Assembly: GCA_035527275.1 (NCBI GenBank)
Contig: DATLBA010000006.1
Location: 1-36,257 of the forward strand
Direction of reading: 5' to 3'
Length of the DNA: 36,257 nt
From: DATLBA01 sp035527275
Lineage (GTDB): Bacteria > Planctomycetota > Phycisphaerae > FEN-1346
Shown: positions 15,749-23,555 of the stretch, piece after piece
Layout of the letters: each line of letters starts with the position of its first letter
How positions within the stretch are numbered: the stretch's first letter is position 1
Notes under the pieces: generated by a model
Database searches by the model: none
The model's input: the letters and a program-made list of their open reading frames with translations, nothing else
What the model was told of the DNA's origin: nothing
Made by a program: the position numbers and the translations under genes

Positions 15749-15777
15749 TTGATTGACCGAGGCCGCAGGCTTATAAT
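15749..15777 (+). promoter_or_regulatory. Promoter of thiSG
   Basis: TTGATT at 15749-15754, a 17-nt spacer, then TATAAT at 15772-15777. The predicted start near 15784 leaves a leader of only about 30 nt, with AGGAG at 15801-15805. That is too short for a TPP riboswitch. Confidence 0.65.
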
Positions 15778-15813
15778 CCACGGGCTGGAAAAGGCCGAAA
15801 AGGAGCAAAAGGC

Positions 15814-16014
15814 ATGCAAATAAGCGTTAACGGTGAACCGCAAGACGTCCCCGACGGCGCGACCGTCGAGCGCTTGCTCGACTTGCTCGAGGTCCAGCGT
15901 CGGCGGATTGCCGTCGAGGTCAATCGCGAACTCGTCCCGCGCTCCCGGCATGGCGCCCGCGCCCTGGCCGAAGGCGACGCCGTCGAAATCGTGACGTTAG
16001 TGGGCGGGGGGTAA
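15814..16014 (+). CDS. thiS: Sulfur carrier protein ThiS
   Basis: 66 residues, the usual size. It begins MQISVNGEPQDVPDGATVERL and ends AVEIVTLVGGG, so it has the ubiquitin-like fold signature and the C-terminal Gly-Gly that is adenylated and turned into a thiocarboxylate. The V-x-VNRELVPR segment in the middle is also typical. It supplies sulfur for the thiazole half of thiamin. It has AGGAG 9 nt upstream and sits 17 nt before thiG. ThiF, ThiO/ThiH and ThiE are not in the window. Confidence 0.93.
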   Translation: MQISVNGEPQDVPDGATVERLLDLLEVQRRRIAVEVNRELVPRSRHGARALAEGDAVEIVTLVGGG

Positions 16015-16031
16015 GGCGAAGAAAGTCCAGC

Positions 16032-16820
16032 ATGCTCGAAAACGATACCCTGAAACTCGGCCCATACGAGTTCACCAGCCGCCTTATTGTCGGCACCGGC
16101 AAGTATGAGACGTTTCCCCTGATGGCCGAAGCCCTCGAAGCCTCCGGTTGCCAGGTCGTCACCGTGGCCGTCCGCCGCGTCAACCTCTCCGACAAGTCCA
16201 AAGAGAGCCTGCTCGACTACATCGACCCCAAGAGATACACGATTCTGCCGAACACGGCGGGCTGCTTCAATGCCGAGGACGCCGTCCGAGCGGCCCGCCT
16301 CTCGCGCGAAGCGCTCGGCGTCGAGTGGATCAAACTCGAGGTTCTCGCCGACCCCGAGACGCTCCTGCCCGACCCGGTCGAAACGCTCAAGGCCCAGGAA
16401 ATCCTTGTCAAGGAGGGCTTTATGGTCCTGGCCTACACCAACGACGACCCGGTCCTTGCGAAGCGCCTCGAAGAGGCCGGCGCGACGAGCGTCATGCCCC
16501 TCGGAAGCCCCATCGGCTCGGGCCAGGGCATCCTCAACCCGGCCAACATCCGCCTCATCATCGAGCGGGCCCAAGTCCCCATCATCGTGGACGCCGGCGT
16601 CGGAACCGCCAGCGACACCGCCGTCGCGATGGAACTCGGGGCCGACGGCGTTCTGTTGAACACCGGCGTCGCCAAGGCCAAGGACCCCGTCAAGATGGCT
16701 CGCGCGATGCGCCGCGCCATCGAGGCTGGGCGGTTGGCCTACCTGGCCGGACGCATCCCGAAGCGGACGCTCGGTGCGCCGTCGAGCCCGACCGAGGGAA
16801 CCATCGCACCGAGTCCGTAG
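16032..16820 (+). CDS. thiG: Thiazole synthase ThiG
   Basis: 262 residues, full length. It makes the thiazole phosphate of thiamin from DXP, a glycine-derived imine and ThiS thiocarboxylate. The Schiff-base lysine is K101 in VEWIKLEVLAD. Other family marks are FTSRLIVGTGKY at the start, TVAVRRVNL, LPNTAGCFNAEDAV, VMPLGSPIGSGQG and VPIIVDAGVGTASDTAVAME with GADGVLLNT. It is a TIM barrel and cytoplasmic. It follows thiS closely and is followed by an unrelated-looking C_GCAxxG_C_C gene after 14 nt, so all are probably co-transcribed. The last 15 residues are a poorly conserved tail. Confidence 0.96.
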   Translation: MLENDTLKLGPYEFTSRLIVGTGKYETFPLMAEALEASGCQVVTVAVRRVNLSDKSKESLLDYIDPKRYTILPNTAGCFNAEDAVRAARLSREALGVEWIKLEVLADPETLLPDPVETLKAQEILVKEGFMVLAYTNDDPVLAKRLEEAGATSVMPLGSPIGSGQGILNPANIRLIIERAQVPIIVDAGVGTASDTAVAMELGADGVLLNTGVAKAKDPVKMARAMRRAIEAGRLAYLAGRIPKRTLGAPSSPTEGTIAPSP

Positions 16821-16834
16821 AGGGAGGGCCGACC

Positions 16835-17302
16835 GTGGCCGAGACGGAGGCGGCCGTCGCCGACCTGGCCGAGGGATACTTTGACGAAGGGCACAACTGT
16901 GCCATGTCGGTCCTCAGGGCCGTGGCCGAGAGGGCGGGGCTTTCCTGCCCCGCGTGCGTGCCGGGCATCGCGCTGGCGCTGGGAGGTGGCGTCGGTCACA
17001 CGGGCCACATCTGCGGCGCGCTGACGGGCGCTGCGATGGCCATCGGCCTGGCGGCGGACCGGAGGGTCTCCGGCTCCGTGCGGGCGAAGAAGGATGAAGC
17101 CAACCGGCTGGCCGGGGACCTGGTGGCCCGGTTCGCCGAGCGGTTTGGCGCGGCGGCCTGCCGATCCATCATCGGTTTCGACTGGTCCGAGCCGGGCGCG
17201 ATCGAACGGTTCCGGCGCGAGAACGTCAAAGCCGAGAAGTGTGTGCCGTGCGTGCGATGGGCGTCGGCCGAGGCACTCACGGCCGTCGAGAGCCTGACGT
17301 AG
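16835..17302 (+). CDS. C_GCAxxG_C_C family (redox-type) protein
   Basis: 155 residues from a GTG preceded by AGGGAGG, 14 nt after the thiG stop. The family is defined by conserved cysteines, all visible: C22 in EGHNCAMSVL, C60 in GHICGALTGAAMAIGL (the GCAxxG-type motif), C109 in AACRSIIGFDW and C136/C139 in KCVPCVRWASAEAL. An extra pair, C38 and C41, follows the first. It is largely helical. Members are described as probable redox-active proteins; no substrate is established. There is no signal peptide. Its place between thiG and dinG is probably operon sharing rather than shared function, although a link to sulfur handling for ThiS cannot be excluded. Confidence 0.83.
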   Translation: MAETEAAVADLAEGYFDEGHNCAMSVLRAVAERAGLSCPACVPGIALALGGGVGHTGHICGALTGAAMAIGLAADRRVSGSVRAKKDEANRLAGDLVARFAERFGAAACRSIIGFDWSEPGAIERFRRENVKAEKCVPCVRWASAEALTAVESLT

Positions 17303-17335
17303 CGACCGTACGGTCCGCCTTGGAGACAGACGCGC

Positions 17336-19513
17336 ATGGCCGACGTTGTGCAAGAAACCCTCGGCCCGGACGGTCTGGTCGCCCGGGCGCTGCCCGGCTA
17401 CGAGCACCGGGGCGAGCAGATGGCGATGGCCGAGGCCGTCCGTCGCGCCTTCGCCGACGGCCACCACCTGATCGTCGAGGCCGGAACCGGCGTCGGCAAA
17501 TCGTTCGCCTACCTCGTCCCTGCCATCCATCAGGCCTGCCCCGGGCCCGTCGAAGGGGCCGCACGCGAAAAACGCCGCGTCGTCATCTCCACCTACACCA
17601 TCAGCCTCCAGGAACAACTCACCGAAAAGGATATCCCGCTGCTGAAGCAAGCCCTCGGGGTGGACGTCGAGGCCGTCCTCGTCAAGGGGCGGGCCAACTA
17701 CCTCTGCATCCGCCGCCTCGAACGCGCAAGCGCCCTGGCCGCACGCCTCTTCTCGACCCGGGCCGAACACCGAGAACTCAATCGCATCGTAGGATGGGCC
17801 TACAGCACCCGCGATGGCAGCCTGTCGGACCTCTCGCCCCAGCCCAACATGCGCGTCTGGGCCCGCGTCTCAAGCGAGCGCGGCAACTGCCGCGGACGAA
17901 AGTGCCCACACCACCGCAAGTGCTTCTATCAGCGCGCCCGCCGCCGCATCCACCGCGCCGGGCTGCTCGTCGTCAACCACGCCCTTTTCTTCTCGGACCT
18001 GGCAATCCGGGCGAGCGGCTCGAATGGAATCCTCCCCGCCTTCGATTGCCTCGTTTTCGACGAGGCCCACAACCTCGAAACCGTCGCCTGCGACCAACTC
18101 GGCATCACCGTCACCTCGAGCCAGGTCAATTTTCTCCTGGGCTCCCTCTGGCAGCCGAAGCGCAAGCGCGGCCTCCTGGCGACCATGCCCCAGGAAACGG
18201 ATGCCGCCAGGCGCGCCTGCGACGACGCCGCCCGCGCCGCCGACGCTTTCTTCAAAAGCCTCCTCGCGTGGCTCCAGTCGGAAGGCGGTGAGAACGGCCG
18301 CATCACCCGGCCGAACATCGTCGCCGACCCGCTCTCGCCGGCCCTCAGGAAACTCGCCCGCGAGATCGGACATCTCGCCAAACGGACCCGCGACGAAGGC
18401 GACGTCGACGAACTCGCCTCCTACGCCGACCGCGCCCGCCGCCTCACCGGCGCCGTCGAATCCTTCATCAGTCAGACCTACGGCGGCGAAGGCCGGGGCT
18501 CCGACGCCGTCTATTGGGTCGAGGTTTCAGGCCCGCCGCGCGGTAAACCCGCTGAGCCCCCTGGGGGAACGAAACCGCTTTTCGAGTCCGCCGAGGGCGA
18601 GGTGAATCCGGAGCCGGGCGCTCCGCCGACCACAGGTCCCTTCGGGAAGCGCCGGTCTCCGCAGGCGACTCGCTGGGGCGAGCTGCCCCGATGGACATCG
18701 GGGCGCCGCCCGCGCCTCACTCTGCGTGCCTCGCCCGTCCACGTCGGCGGGATACTCGATCTGCTTCTTTGGCAGGAAGTGCCGAGCGCGGTCCTGACGA
18801 GCGCGACCCTCTCGGTCGCACCGAACGATGAGTTTACCTACGTCCGCGAGCGCCTCGGCCTGGAGCGCACCGACACGCTCTGCGTCGGCTCGCCCTTCGA
18901 CTACGAAAACCGCGTCCGCCTCTACGTGGAGGCCGACCTGCCCGAACCGACCGAGGCCGACTACTTCGACGCCGTCGCCCCCGCCATCGAAAAGTACCTC
19001 GACCTCTCCGAAGGCCGCGCCTTCGTCCTCTTCACGTCCTACCGGATGCTCACGCGCGCCGCCGACGCCCTGCGCGGCCACCTGGAGAAGCGCGGCTGGC
19101 GACTGATGGTCCAGGGCGGCGGCCTGCCGCGCGGAAAAATGCTCGACGAGTTCCGCCGCGACACCCACTCGGTCCTCTTCGGCACCGACACGTTCTGGCA
19201 AGGTGTGGACGTGCGCGGCGAAAGCCTCTCGAACGTCATCATCACGCGCCTGCCGTTCGCCGTCCCCGACCGGCCCCTCGTGGCCGCGCGCATCGAAACC
19301 ATCCGGGCCTCGGGCGGCAACCCGTTCTACGATTACCAGTTGCCCGAGGCGGTCCTGAAGTTCAAGCAGGGTTTCGGGCGCCTCATCCGCACCCACGAGG
19401 ACAAAGGGATGGTCGTCGTTCTGGACTCGCGGATCCTCCGCCGCCGCTACGGCCAGATGTTCCTCCGCGCCCTCCCCCCCTGCCGCGTCATCATCCCGGG
19501 CCACGAGGAATAG
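17336..19513 (+). CDS. dinG: DinG/XPD-type Fe-S helicase with in-frame insertion
   Basis: 725 residues from the ATG at 17336. It is a superfamily 2 5'-3' DNA helicase. Walker A is AGTGVGKS (49-56), the DEAH box is FDEAHNLE (241-248), and the four iron-sulfur ligands are C124, C185, C190 and C196, so the 4Fe-4S domain is intact. Later motifs include VLTSATLSV, the FVLFTSYRML block, LFGTDTFWQGVDVRG and the final QGFGRLIRT. There is no N-terminal exonuclease domain, unlike some Gram-positive DinG proteins. It probably unwinds R-loops or damaged replication intermediates. Residues about 401-460 are a Pro/Gly/Arg-rich insert between YWVEVSG and RPRLTLRASPVHV, where relatives have only a short linker. 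The insert is described separately. Confidence 0.9.
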   Translation: MADVVQETLGPDGLVARALPGYEHRGEQMAMAEAVRRAFADGHHLIVEAGTGVGKSFAYLVPAIHQACPGPVEGAAREKRRVVISTYTISLQEQLTEKDIPLLKQALGVDVEAVLVKGRANYLCIRRLERASALAARLFSTRAEHRELNRIVGWAYSTRDGSLSDLSPQPNMRVWARVSSERGNCRGRKCPHHRKCFYQRARRRIHRAGLLVVNHALFFSDLAIRASGSNGILPAFDCLVFDEAHNLETVACDQLGITVTSSQVNFLLGSLWQPKRKRGLLATMPQETDAARRACDDAARAADAFFKSLLAWLQSEGGENGRITRPNIVADPLSPALRKLAREIGHLAKRTRDEGDVDELASYADRARRLTGAVESFISQTYGGEGRGSDAVYWVEVSGPPRGKPAEPPGGTKPLFESAEGEVNPEPGAPPTTGPFGKRRSPQATRWGELPRWTSGRRPRLTLRASPVHVGGILDLLLWQEVPSAVLTSATLSVAPNDEFTYVRERLGLERTDTLCVGSPFDYENRVRLYVEADLPEPTEADYFDAVAPAIEKYLDLSEGRAFVLFTSYRMLTRAADALRGHLEKRGWRLMVQGGGLPRGKMLDEFRRDTHSVLFGTDTFWQGVDVRGESLSNVIITRLPFAVPDRPLVAARIETIRASGGNPFYDYQLPEAVLKFKQGFGRLIRTHEDKGMVVVLDSRILRRRYGQMFLRALPPCRVIIPGHEE
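18535..18715 (+). repeat. In-frame low-complexity insert in dinG with perfect palindrome
   Basis: About 180 bp that keep the dinG frame open and encode a Pro/Gly/Arg-rich stretch without fold character. It contains a perfect 9-bp palindrome, GCCCCGATG-ga-CATCGGGGC (18685-18704), a CCCCC-t-GGGGG hairpin near 18558, and the 10-mer GCCCCGATGG that also occurs in the ileS insert (34471-34599). It may be a palindromic element that entered the gene in frame. Confidence 0.5.
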
Positions 19514-19552
19514 GAGCGAGGCATTTCCAAGGTAAAATCAGGCGCTTTGTCC

Positions 19553-20128
19553 CTACTTCTGCTGCTGCGACTGTTGAAATTGTATGGGTATTACCTCACT
19601 GCTCGCCTCGAAAAGCTCAGACTTGATCTCGTGGACAAGCCCCCATTCCTTTGCTTGCTCTGGGTCTAAGGTTGTTCTATCTAGCATTGCTCTTTCCACT
19701 TCCTCGGCATCTTTCCCGCTGTTTGCCGCTATCACTTTGGCGATATTCTTAATGTCGATTTGTAGGCCCTTAAGTCTTTCCTCCAGCTGCTTCTCCTCGA
19801 GGCTCACTTTTGCCGGGAAGTTGCAGCTGACCCCATGGAGCAGGAATCGGGACTGCGGAACGGCGAATCTCCGCGATCCACCGCAATAAAGGACCACGCC
19901 TATCGAATCGACACTACCGAAATTATGCGTGGTGATTGTGGCCGGTAATCCCTTTAAGTAATTATATGCGCTGAGGCCGTGGAAAACGGATCCTCCAGGG
20001 GATGAGATCAGTATGATAAAATCGGACTTTCCACACTTCATTTTTTGATCCACGGCGCTCATCAGGGCGTTGATGGTAACGTCGATAACTGGCGCAAAAA
20101 ATTTGATTACAACAGGTTTTCCTGCCAA
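19553..20128 (-). CDS. ClpP-like serine protease, lower GC
   Basis: 191 residues from a TTG (20128) preceded by GAGGAGG at good distance, so the TTG start is well supported. The fold is ClpP/crotonase-like: ILISSPGGSVFHGLSAYN (the glycine-rich loop), the nucleophile S75 in GSVDSIGVVLYCGG, and H99 in SRFLLHGVSC. The acidic residue is probably D150 in MLDRTTLDPEQAKEWGL, though the alignment to ClpP there is off by one. The Gln-rich tail (QFQQSQQQK) is unusual. It differs from housekeeping ClpP in sequence and is not next to clpX or tig. Its base composition is clearly lower in GC than the flanking genes, which suggests acquisition. It is likely cytoplasmic. Whether it pairs with a Clp ATPase cannot be said. 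Confidence 0.78.
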   Translation of the reverse strand: MAGKPVVIKFFAPVIDVTINALMSAVDQKMKCGKSDFIILISSPGGSVFHGLSAYNYLKGLPATITTHNFGSVDSIGVVLYCGGSRRFAVPQSRFLLHGVSCNFPAKVSLEEKQLEERLKGLQIDIKNIAKVIAANSGKDAEEVERAMLDRTTLDPEQAKEWGLVHEIKSELFEASSEVIPIQFQQSQQQK

Positions 20129-20174
20129 TTTTGAACCTCCTCAAGCCACAGGGAATGAGTTGACATCAAATCAC

Positions 20175-20203
20175 AGTATATCGGTCCAAGCATCTTACTC
20201 CAA
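20175..20203 (-). promoter_or_regulatory. Promoter of the ClpP-like gene
   Basis: On the minus strand TTGGAG (20203-20198), a 17-nt spacer, then TATACT (20180-20175). The leader to the TTG start is about 40 nt. Confidence 0.6.
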
Positions 20204-20325
20204 TACCGGCCGCCGTCGTTATGTTCCCGCGGGTGGCTGGGGCGGCGGACCGGGCGACGCCGCCGTTCCGGCGGCCGCTTTGCTTCAACAGGCAGGGTTC
20301 AATATCCGACACTGGATGTTCGTTG

Positions 20326-21135
20326 TCAAATAAACTGCTCCAGATAGCGCCTGCCCAGGAGGACGCCTTCTTGTGCGCTGATATAGCCGTCCTCGTGTTC
20401 GATCGAGAGGACGCCGTCGTAGCCGATCCGCCGCAGGCGGGCGATAAACTCTCCCCACCGGACGCGGCCCTGGCCGGGGATGCAGTATCGCCACCAGCCG
20501 TTGCCGTCCACGCCGACCTGTCGGCGGACTTCCTCGCGGATTTCCGCGTCCTTCGCGTGGACGTGAAAGATCCGCGGGCCATATCGTTCGACGCCCGCCA
20601 GGTAATCAATGCCCTGCCACACCAGGTGCGACGGGTCGTAGTTGAAGCCGAGGTTCTCGGCGGGCACGCGCTCCAGGACCCGGTCCCACTGGTCAAAGTG
20701 CTGAATGAGCGTCGCGTACCAGTTTTCCAGCGCGATGCGGACGCCCTTTGAGGCGGCGTACTCGGCCGCAGGCCCGAAGATGTCCGTGAACGGACCGTCG
20801 ATCGCCTCCTCTTTCTTCATGCCTTCAGGCGGCAAGCCGGCCAGCGAGCAGCAGACGTCGGTCCCGAACCGGACGCACCGGTCGATGGCGGCCTTGAGCG
20901 CCGCGAGGCCTTTTTGTGGATCGTTACAGATGTTCGCGTCGTAGTGGGCGACGCTCGAAAGGTGGACGCCGGCGGCCTGGAGGGCCTTGGTTGTTCCGGC
21001 GTGGTGCTCGGGCGTGTCCTCTCCGAGGTGGCCCGTGGGGACCTCGAGCAGGCGGATACCGTTTGCCCCCGCCCACGCGATAACGTCCTCCAGAGGTTCC
21101 CTGCCCATACATGCGGTCAGAAATCCGACTTCCAT
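20326..21135 (-). CDS. Sugar phosphate isomerase/epimerase-like TIM barrel
   Basis: 269 residues from the ATG at 21135, preceded by AAGGGAGAG. An upstream in-frame ATG lacks a site. The protein belongs to the AP-endonuclease-2/xylose isomerase-like family: GIRLLEVPTGHL, then a run of strand ends with metal-ligand-type acids and histidines. Examples are RIALENWYAT (Glu), GFNYDPSHLVWQG (Asp and His), IFHVHAKDAEI (His) and YDGVLSIEHEDGY (Glu). Such enzymes isomerise or epimerise sugars or inositol derivatives with a divalent metal. The substrate cannot be told. It is a single gene, downstream of the arsenic operon in the same direction, with 123 nt between them. I see no functional link. Confidence 0.85.
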   Translation of the reverse strand: MEVGFLTACMGREPLEDVIAWAGANGIRLLEVPTGHLGEDTPEHHAGTTKALQAAGVHLSSVAHYDANICNDPQKGLAALKAAIDRCVRFGTDVCCSLAGLPPEGMKKEEAIDGPFTDIFGPAAEYAASKGVRIALENWYATLIQHFDQWDRVLERVPAENLGFNYDPSHLVWQGIDYLAGVERYGPRIFHVHAKDAEIREEVRRQVGVDGNGWWRYCIPGQGRVRWGEFIARLRRIGYDGVLSIEHEDGYISAQEGVLLGRRYLEQFI

Positions 21136-21225
21136 GACTCTCCCTTTCCTTTTCCGGTGACAATTGGAAGGGATACGCATAGTGACGCGCAGGGTGAAGT
21201 GCAAGCGAAATCGCTACCGTGGCTG

Positions 21226-21239
21226 CGGAAAATTTTCCG
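21226..21239. repeat. Perfect 14-bp palindrome
   Basis: CGGAAAATTTTCCG, between the end of acr3 and the start of the sugar isomerase-like gene. It has no loop and no T-tract, so a protein-binding site is as likely as a terminator. Confidence 0.6.
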
Positions 21240-21258
21240 GCGCATTTTGGAGGAGTTG

Positions 21259-22482
21259 TCAGTCCTGCCTGACCAAGCACTCCGATACCGCTTTCGGGGT
21301 CCTTGAAAACCAATGCTGCGTACGAAGGCAGATGCGCACGAGCATCAGCATCACCGGCACCTCGATTAGAACGCCGACCACCGTAGCCAGAGCGGCCCCG
21401 GAGGACAGGCCGAACAGCATGGTGGCCGTGGCGATGGCCACCTCGAAATGGTTCGACGCCCCGATCATCGCTGAGGGCGCTGCGTCGCGATACGAAAGTT
21501 TAAGCAGCCGCGCCAGGCCGTAGCCCAGCCAGAATATCACGTTCGTCTGAATGAACAGCGGAATGGCGATCCAGAGGATCGTCAGCGGATTGGACAGGAT
21601 CATCTCGCCCTTGAAGGAGAACAACAGCACCAACGTGACGAGCAATGCCACGATGGTCACGGGCGTCAGCAGGGGCAGGAACTTTTCCTCGAACCACCGC
21701 TCGCCCTTGGCCGCAATAATCCATTTCCGTGAGAAGTAACCGGCGGCCAGCGGCAGGGCGACGTAGATGCCGATCGACAAGAACAACGCCTGCCATGGGA
21801 CCGGGAGCCGGCCGACGCCCAGCAAGAAGCCGCCCAGTATGCCATAGAGAAGAAGCATCGTGAGCGAGTTGATCGCGACCATAACCAGGGTCAGGCCGTC
21901 GTTTCCCCGCGCCAGATAGCCCCACACGAGCACCATGGCGGTGCAGGGTGCGATGCCCAAAAGGATGCACCCGGCGAGGTAACTCCGCCACAGCGGGACC
22001 TCGAGCATTTTGACGCCGTTATCCAGGACGACCGTGCCGGCGCCGTGGGTCGCTCCGACGGGTAGGTCCAGACCAAACGGCATTTTCACCAGGTCCACGG
22101 CGTCTGGGCCGATGAAACCATAGAACAGCGTGCCCAGGAAGAACAACGCGATGGCATACATGGTAAACGGCTTGACGGCCCAATTGATGAACAGGGTCAG
22201 GCCCACGGGCTTGACGCTCTTGCCGGCTTTAAGGACCTCGGCGAAGTCGATCTTGACCATGATGGGGTACATCATGAAGAAAAGGCAGACGGCGATGGGA
22301 ATCGAAACAACCGGCGCACCGCGGACGGAAAGTGCAATGCCGTCCAGAAACCGAGCCATGCCCGGGGCCACTTTCCCGAGCAGGATGCCAACGCCGATGC
22401 ACAGGATCACCCACACCGTCAGGTATTTCTCGAAAACGTTGAGACCCTTGGCCTCTTTCTTGATGCATGCTTCGGTTGCCAT
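21259..22482 (-). CDS. acr3: Arsenite efflux permease ACR3
   Basis: 407 residues from the ATG at 22482, which begins 2 nt after the arsM stop and has GGAG 7 nt upstream. A GTG two codons earlier is too close to that site. It is an ACR3-type arsenite/H+ antiporter with about ten membrane helices. The conserved cysteine is C180 in GIAPCTAMVLVWGYLA. Other marks are YPIMVKIDF, NWAVKPFTMYA and, near the end, ASNHFEVAIATATMLF. It is about 50 residues longer than the common form, because of a loop around residues 121-165 (FGLDLPVGATHGAGT region) between two helices. It is the last gene of the arsenic operon and exports As(III) from the cytoplasm. Confidence 0.94.
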   Translation of the reverse strand: MATEACIKKEAKGLNVFEKYLTVWVILCIGVGILLGKVAPGMARFLDGIALSVRGAPVVSIPIAVCLFFMMYPIMVKIDFAEVLKAGKSVKPVGLTLFINWAVKPFTMYAIALFFLGTLFYGFIGPDAVDLVKMPFGLDLPVGATHGAGTVVLDNGVKMLEVPLWRSYLAGCILLGIAPCTAMVLVWGYLARGNDGLTLVMVAINSLTMLLLYGILGGFLLGVGRLPVPWQALFLSIGIYVALPLAAGYFSRKWIIAAKGERWFEEKFLPLLTPVTIVALLVTLVLLFSFKGEMILSNPLTILWIAIPLFIQTNVIFWLGYGLARLLKLSYRDAAPSAMIGASNHFEVAIATATMLFGLSSGAALATVVGVLIEVPVMLMLVRICLRTQHWFSRTPKAVSECLVRQD

Positions 22483-22484
22483 AG

Positions 22485-23348
22485 TCACGCTCCGCTTTCC
22501 GTATTCGGTTTACTTGCCGTGATGTCCAGGCTAGTCACGAAATCGCTCGGCTTCGTTTCGAGCGGCAGTTTCCCGGCGATCTCGCGGTAGAGAGGATCGG
22601 ACCACTCGGCCATCCGGTCGATGTAGTCCGTCTTGGTTTCGAAGACGGCCTCGACAAGCCCGGCCGCCCGGACCATCTCGCACGTCTCGTCCACGAGCAC
22701 GGCTCCCGCGATGCAACCCACCAGCGCCTGCACGGATTCGCGGATTGTGTCGGGCAGCGGCCGCCGGAGGGCCAGGTCGGAAACCGACACCCGTCCGCCC
22801 GGCTTCAAGACGCGCGCGATCTCCCGCCACACCTGAGCCTTGTCCGGCGAGAGATTGATGACGCAGTTGGAGATCACCACATCAACGCTTGCGTCCCCCA
22901 CGGGAAGGTGCTCGATCTCGCCCAGACGGAATTCCACGTTATCCAGGCCTGTCGATCTTTTGAAGGACTCCGCGTTGCGCCGGGCCTTGTTCACCATGTC
23001 CGGCGTCATGTCGACGCCGATGACGCGCCCCGAGGGACCGACGTTGCGCGCGGCGATGAAGACGTCGAAGCCGCCGCCCGCGCCCAGATCGAGCACGACT
23101 TCCCCCGGCCGGAGCGACGCAATCGCGGTCGGATTGCCGCAGGAGAGTCCCATGTTCGCTCCGTCGGGAAGTCCGGCAAGCTCCTCGTCGCTGTAGCCCA
23201 CGGTCTCCGCGACGGAATCGGCGGAGGGGCTTCCACAGCAGGATAACGGTCCGCAGCAGGAGCCACCTTGCCGCGCGATCTTGCCGTATTCCTCGCGGAC
23301 GGTGCTGCGCACGTCTCGGTTTTCGTTTTTGTTGCATCCGCAGTCCAT
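22485..23348 (-). CDS. arsM: Arsenite S-adenosylmethionine methyltransferase ArsM
   Basis: 287 residues from the ATG at 23348, with GAGGAG just upstream. An ATG five codons earlier is less well placed. It methylates As(III) to mono- to trimethyl forms with SAM. The SAM site is VLDLGAGGGFDVFIAA (about 85-100). The arsenic-binding cysteines correspond to C70 (GLSCGNP), C162 (ISNCVINLS) and C212 (VGCIAGAV), and an extra Cys-rich N-terminus has C3, C5, C31, C32, C37 and C38. It begins 11 nt after a 44-codon ORF and ends just before acr3. In the same operon ArsP can export methylated arsenicals, which fits this enzyme. Confidence 0.94.
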   Translation of the reverse strand: MDCGCNKNENRDVRSTVREEYGKIARQGGSCCGPLSCCGSPSADSVAETVGYSDEELAGLPDGANMGLSCGNPTAIASLRPGEVVLDLGAGGGFDVFIAARNVGPSGRVIGVDMTPDMVNKARRNAESFKRSTGLDNVEFRLGEIEHLPVGDASVDVVISNCVINLSPDKAQVWREIARVLKPGGRVSVSDLALRRPLPDTIRESVQALVGCIAGAVLVDETCEMVRAAGLVEAVFETKTDYIDRMAEWSDPLYREIAGKLPLETKPSDFVTSLDITASKPNTESGA

Positions 23349-23359
23349 GTTTTTGCTCC

Positions 23360-23494
23360 TCATGATTTCCGGTTCTTTTTCAAGGCACCGGGCAACGTCT
23401 CCACGAATGCCCGTGTCTCGTCCCGCACGCGCCGGTAGTGTGCGAGCGCCTCTTCCTCGGACTTCGCGCCCTCCACTCGCCCCCGCTGACTCAT
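23360..23494 (-). CDS. Small unknown protein in the arsenic operon, 44 residues
   Basis: The ATG at 23494 starts a 44-residue frame that begins MSQRGRVEGAKSEEEALAHY and ends in LPGALKKNRKS. It is charged, probably helical and has no Cys. Its TGA lies 11 nt before arsM, and it is in the arsenic operon orientation, so it is probably transcribed with it. The ribosome site is poor (GGTAAGG about 16 nt upstream). The frame stays open further upstream without a start, so it might be the end of a longer lost gene. I do not recognise it. Confidence 0.45.
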   Translation of the reverse strand: MSQRGRVEGAKSEEEALAHYRRVRDETRAFVETLPGALKKNRKS

Positions 23495-23555
23495 TTGCGA
23501 GATGGCCCGGACCTTACCCGCTTCGACCGCGGGCGCCCGGCGAGGCGTTCTTGTA

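Noticed and set aside
14451..15752. A 433-residue plus frame opposite the CreD-like gene
   Set aside because: Arg/His-rich shadow; the minus frame has a perfect ribosome site and membrane pattern.
15555..15813. CTGATGA-like words that recall a TPP riboswitch before thiS
   Set aside because: The CTGAGA and second conserved helix are missing, and the promoter lies downstream of these words.
20280..20330. GGGTTCAATATCC as a tRNA T-arm
   Set aside because: The arms do not pair and no acceptor, D or anticodon stem could be found around it.
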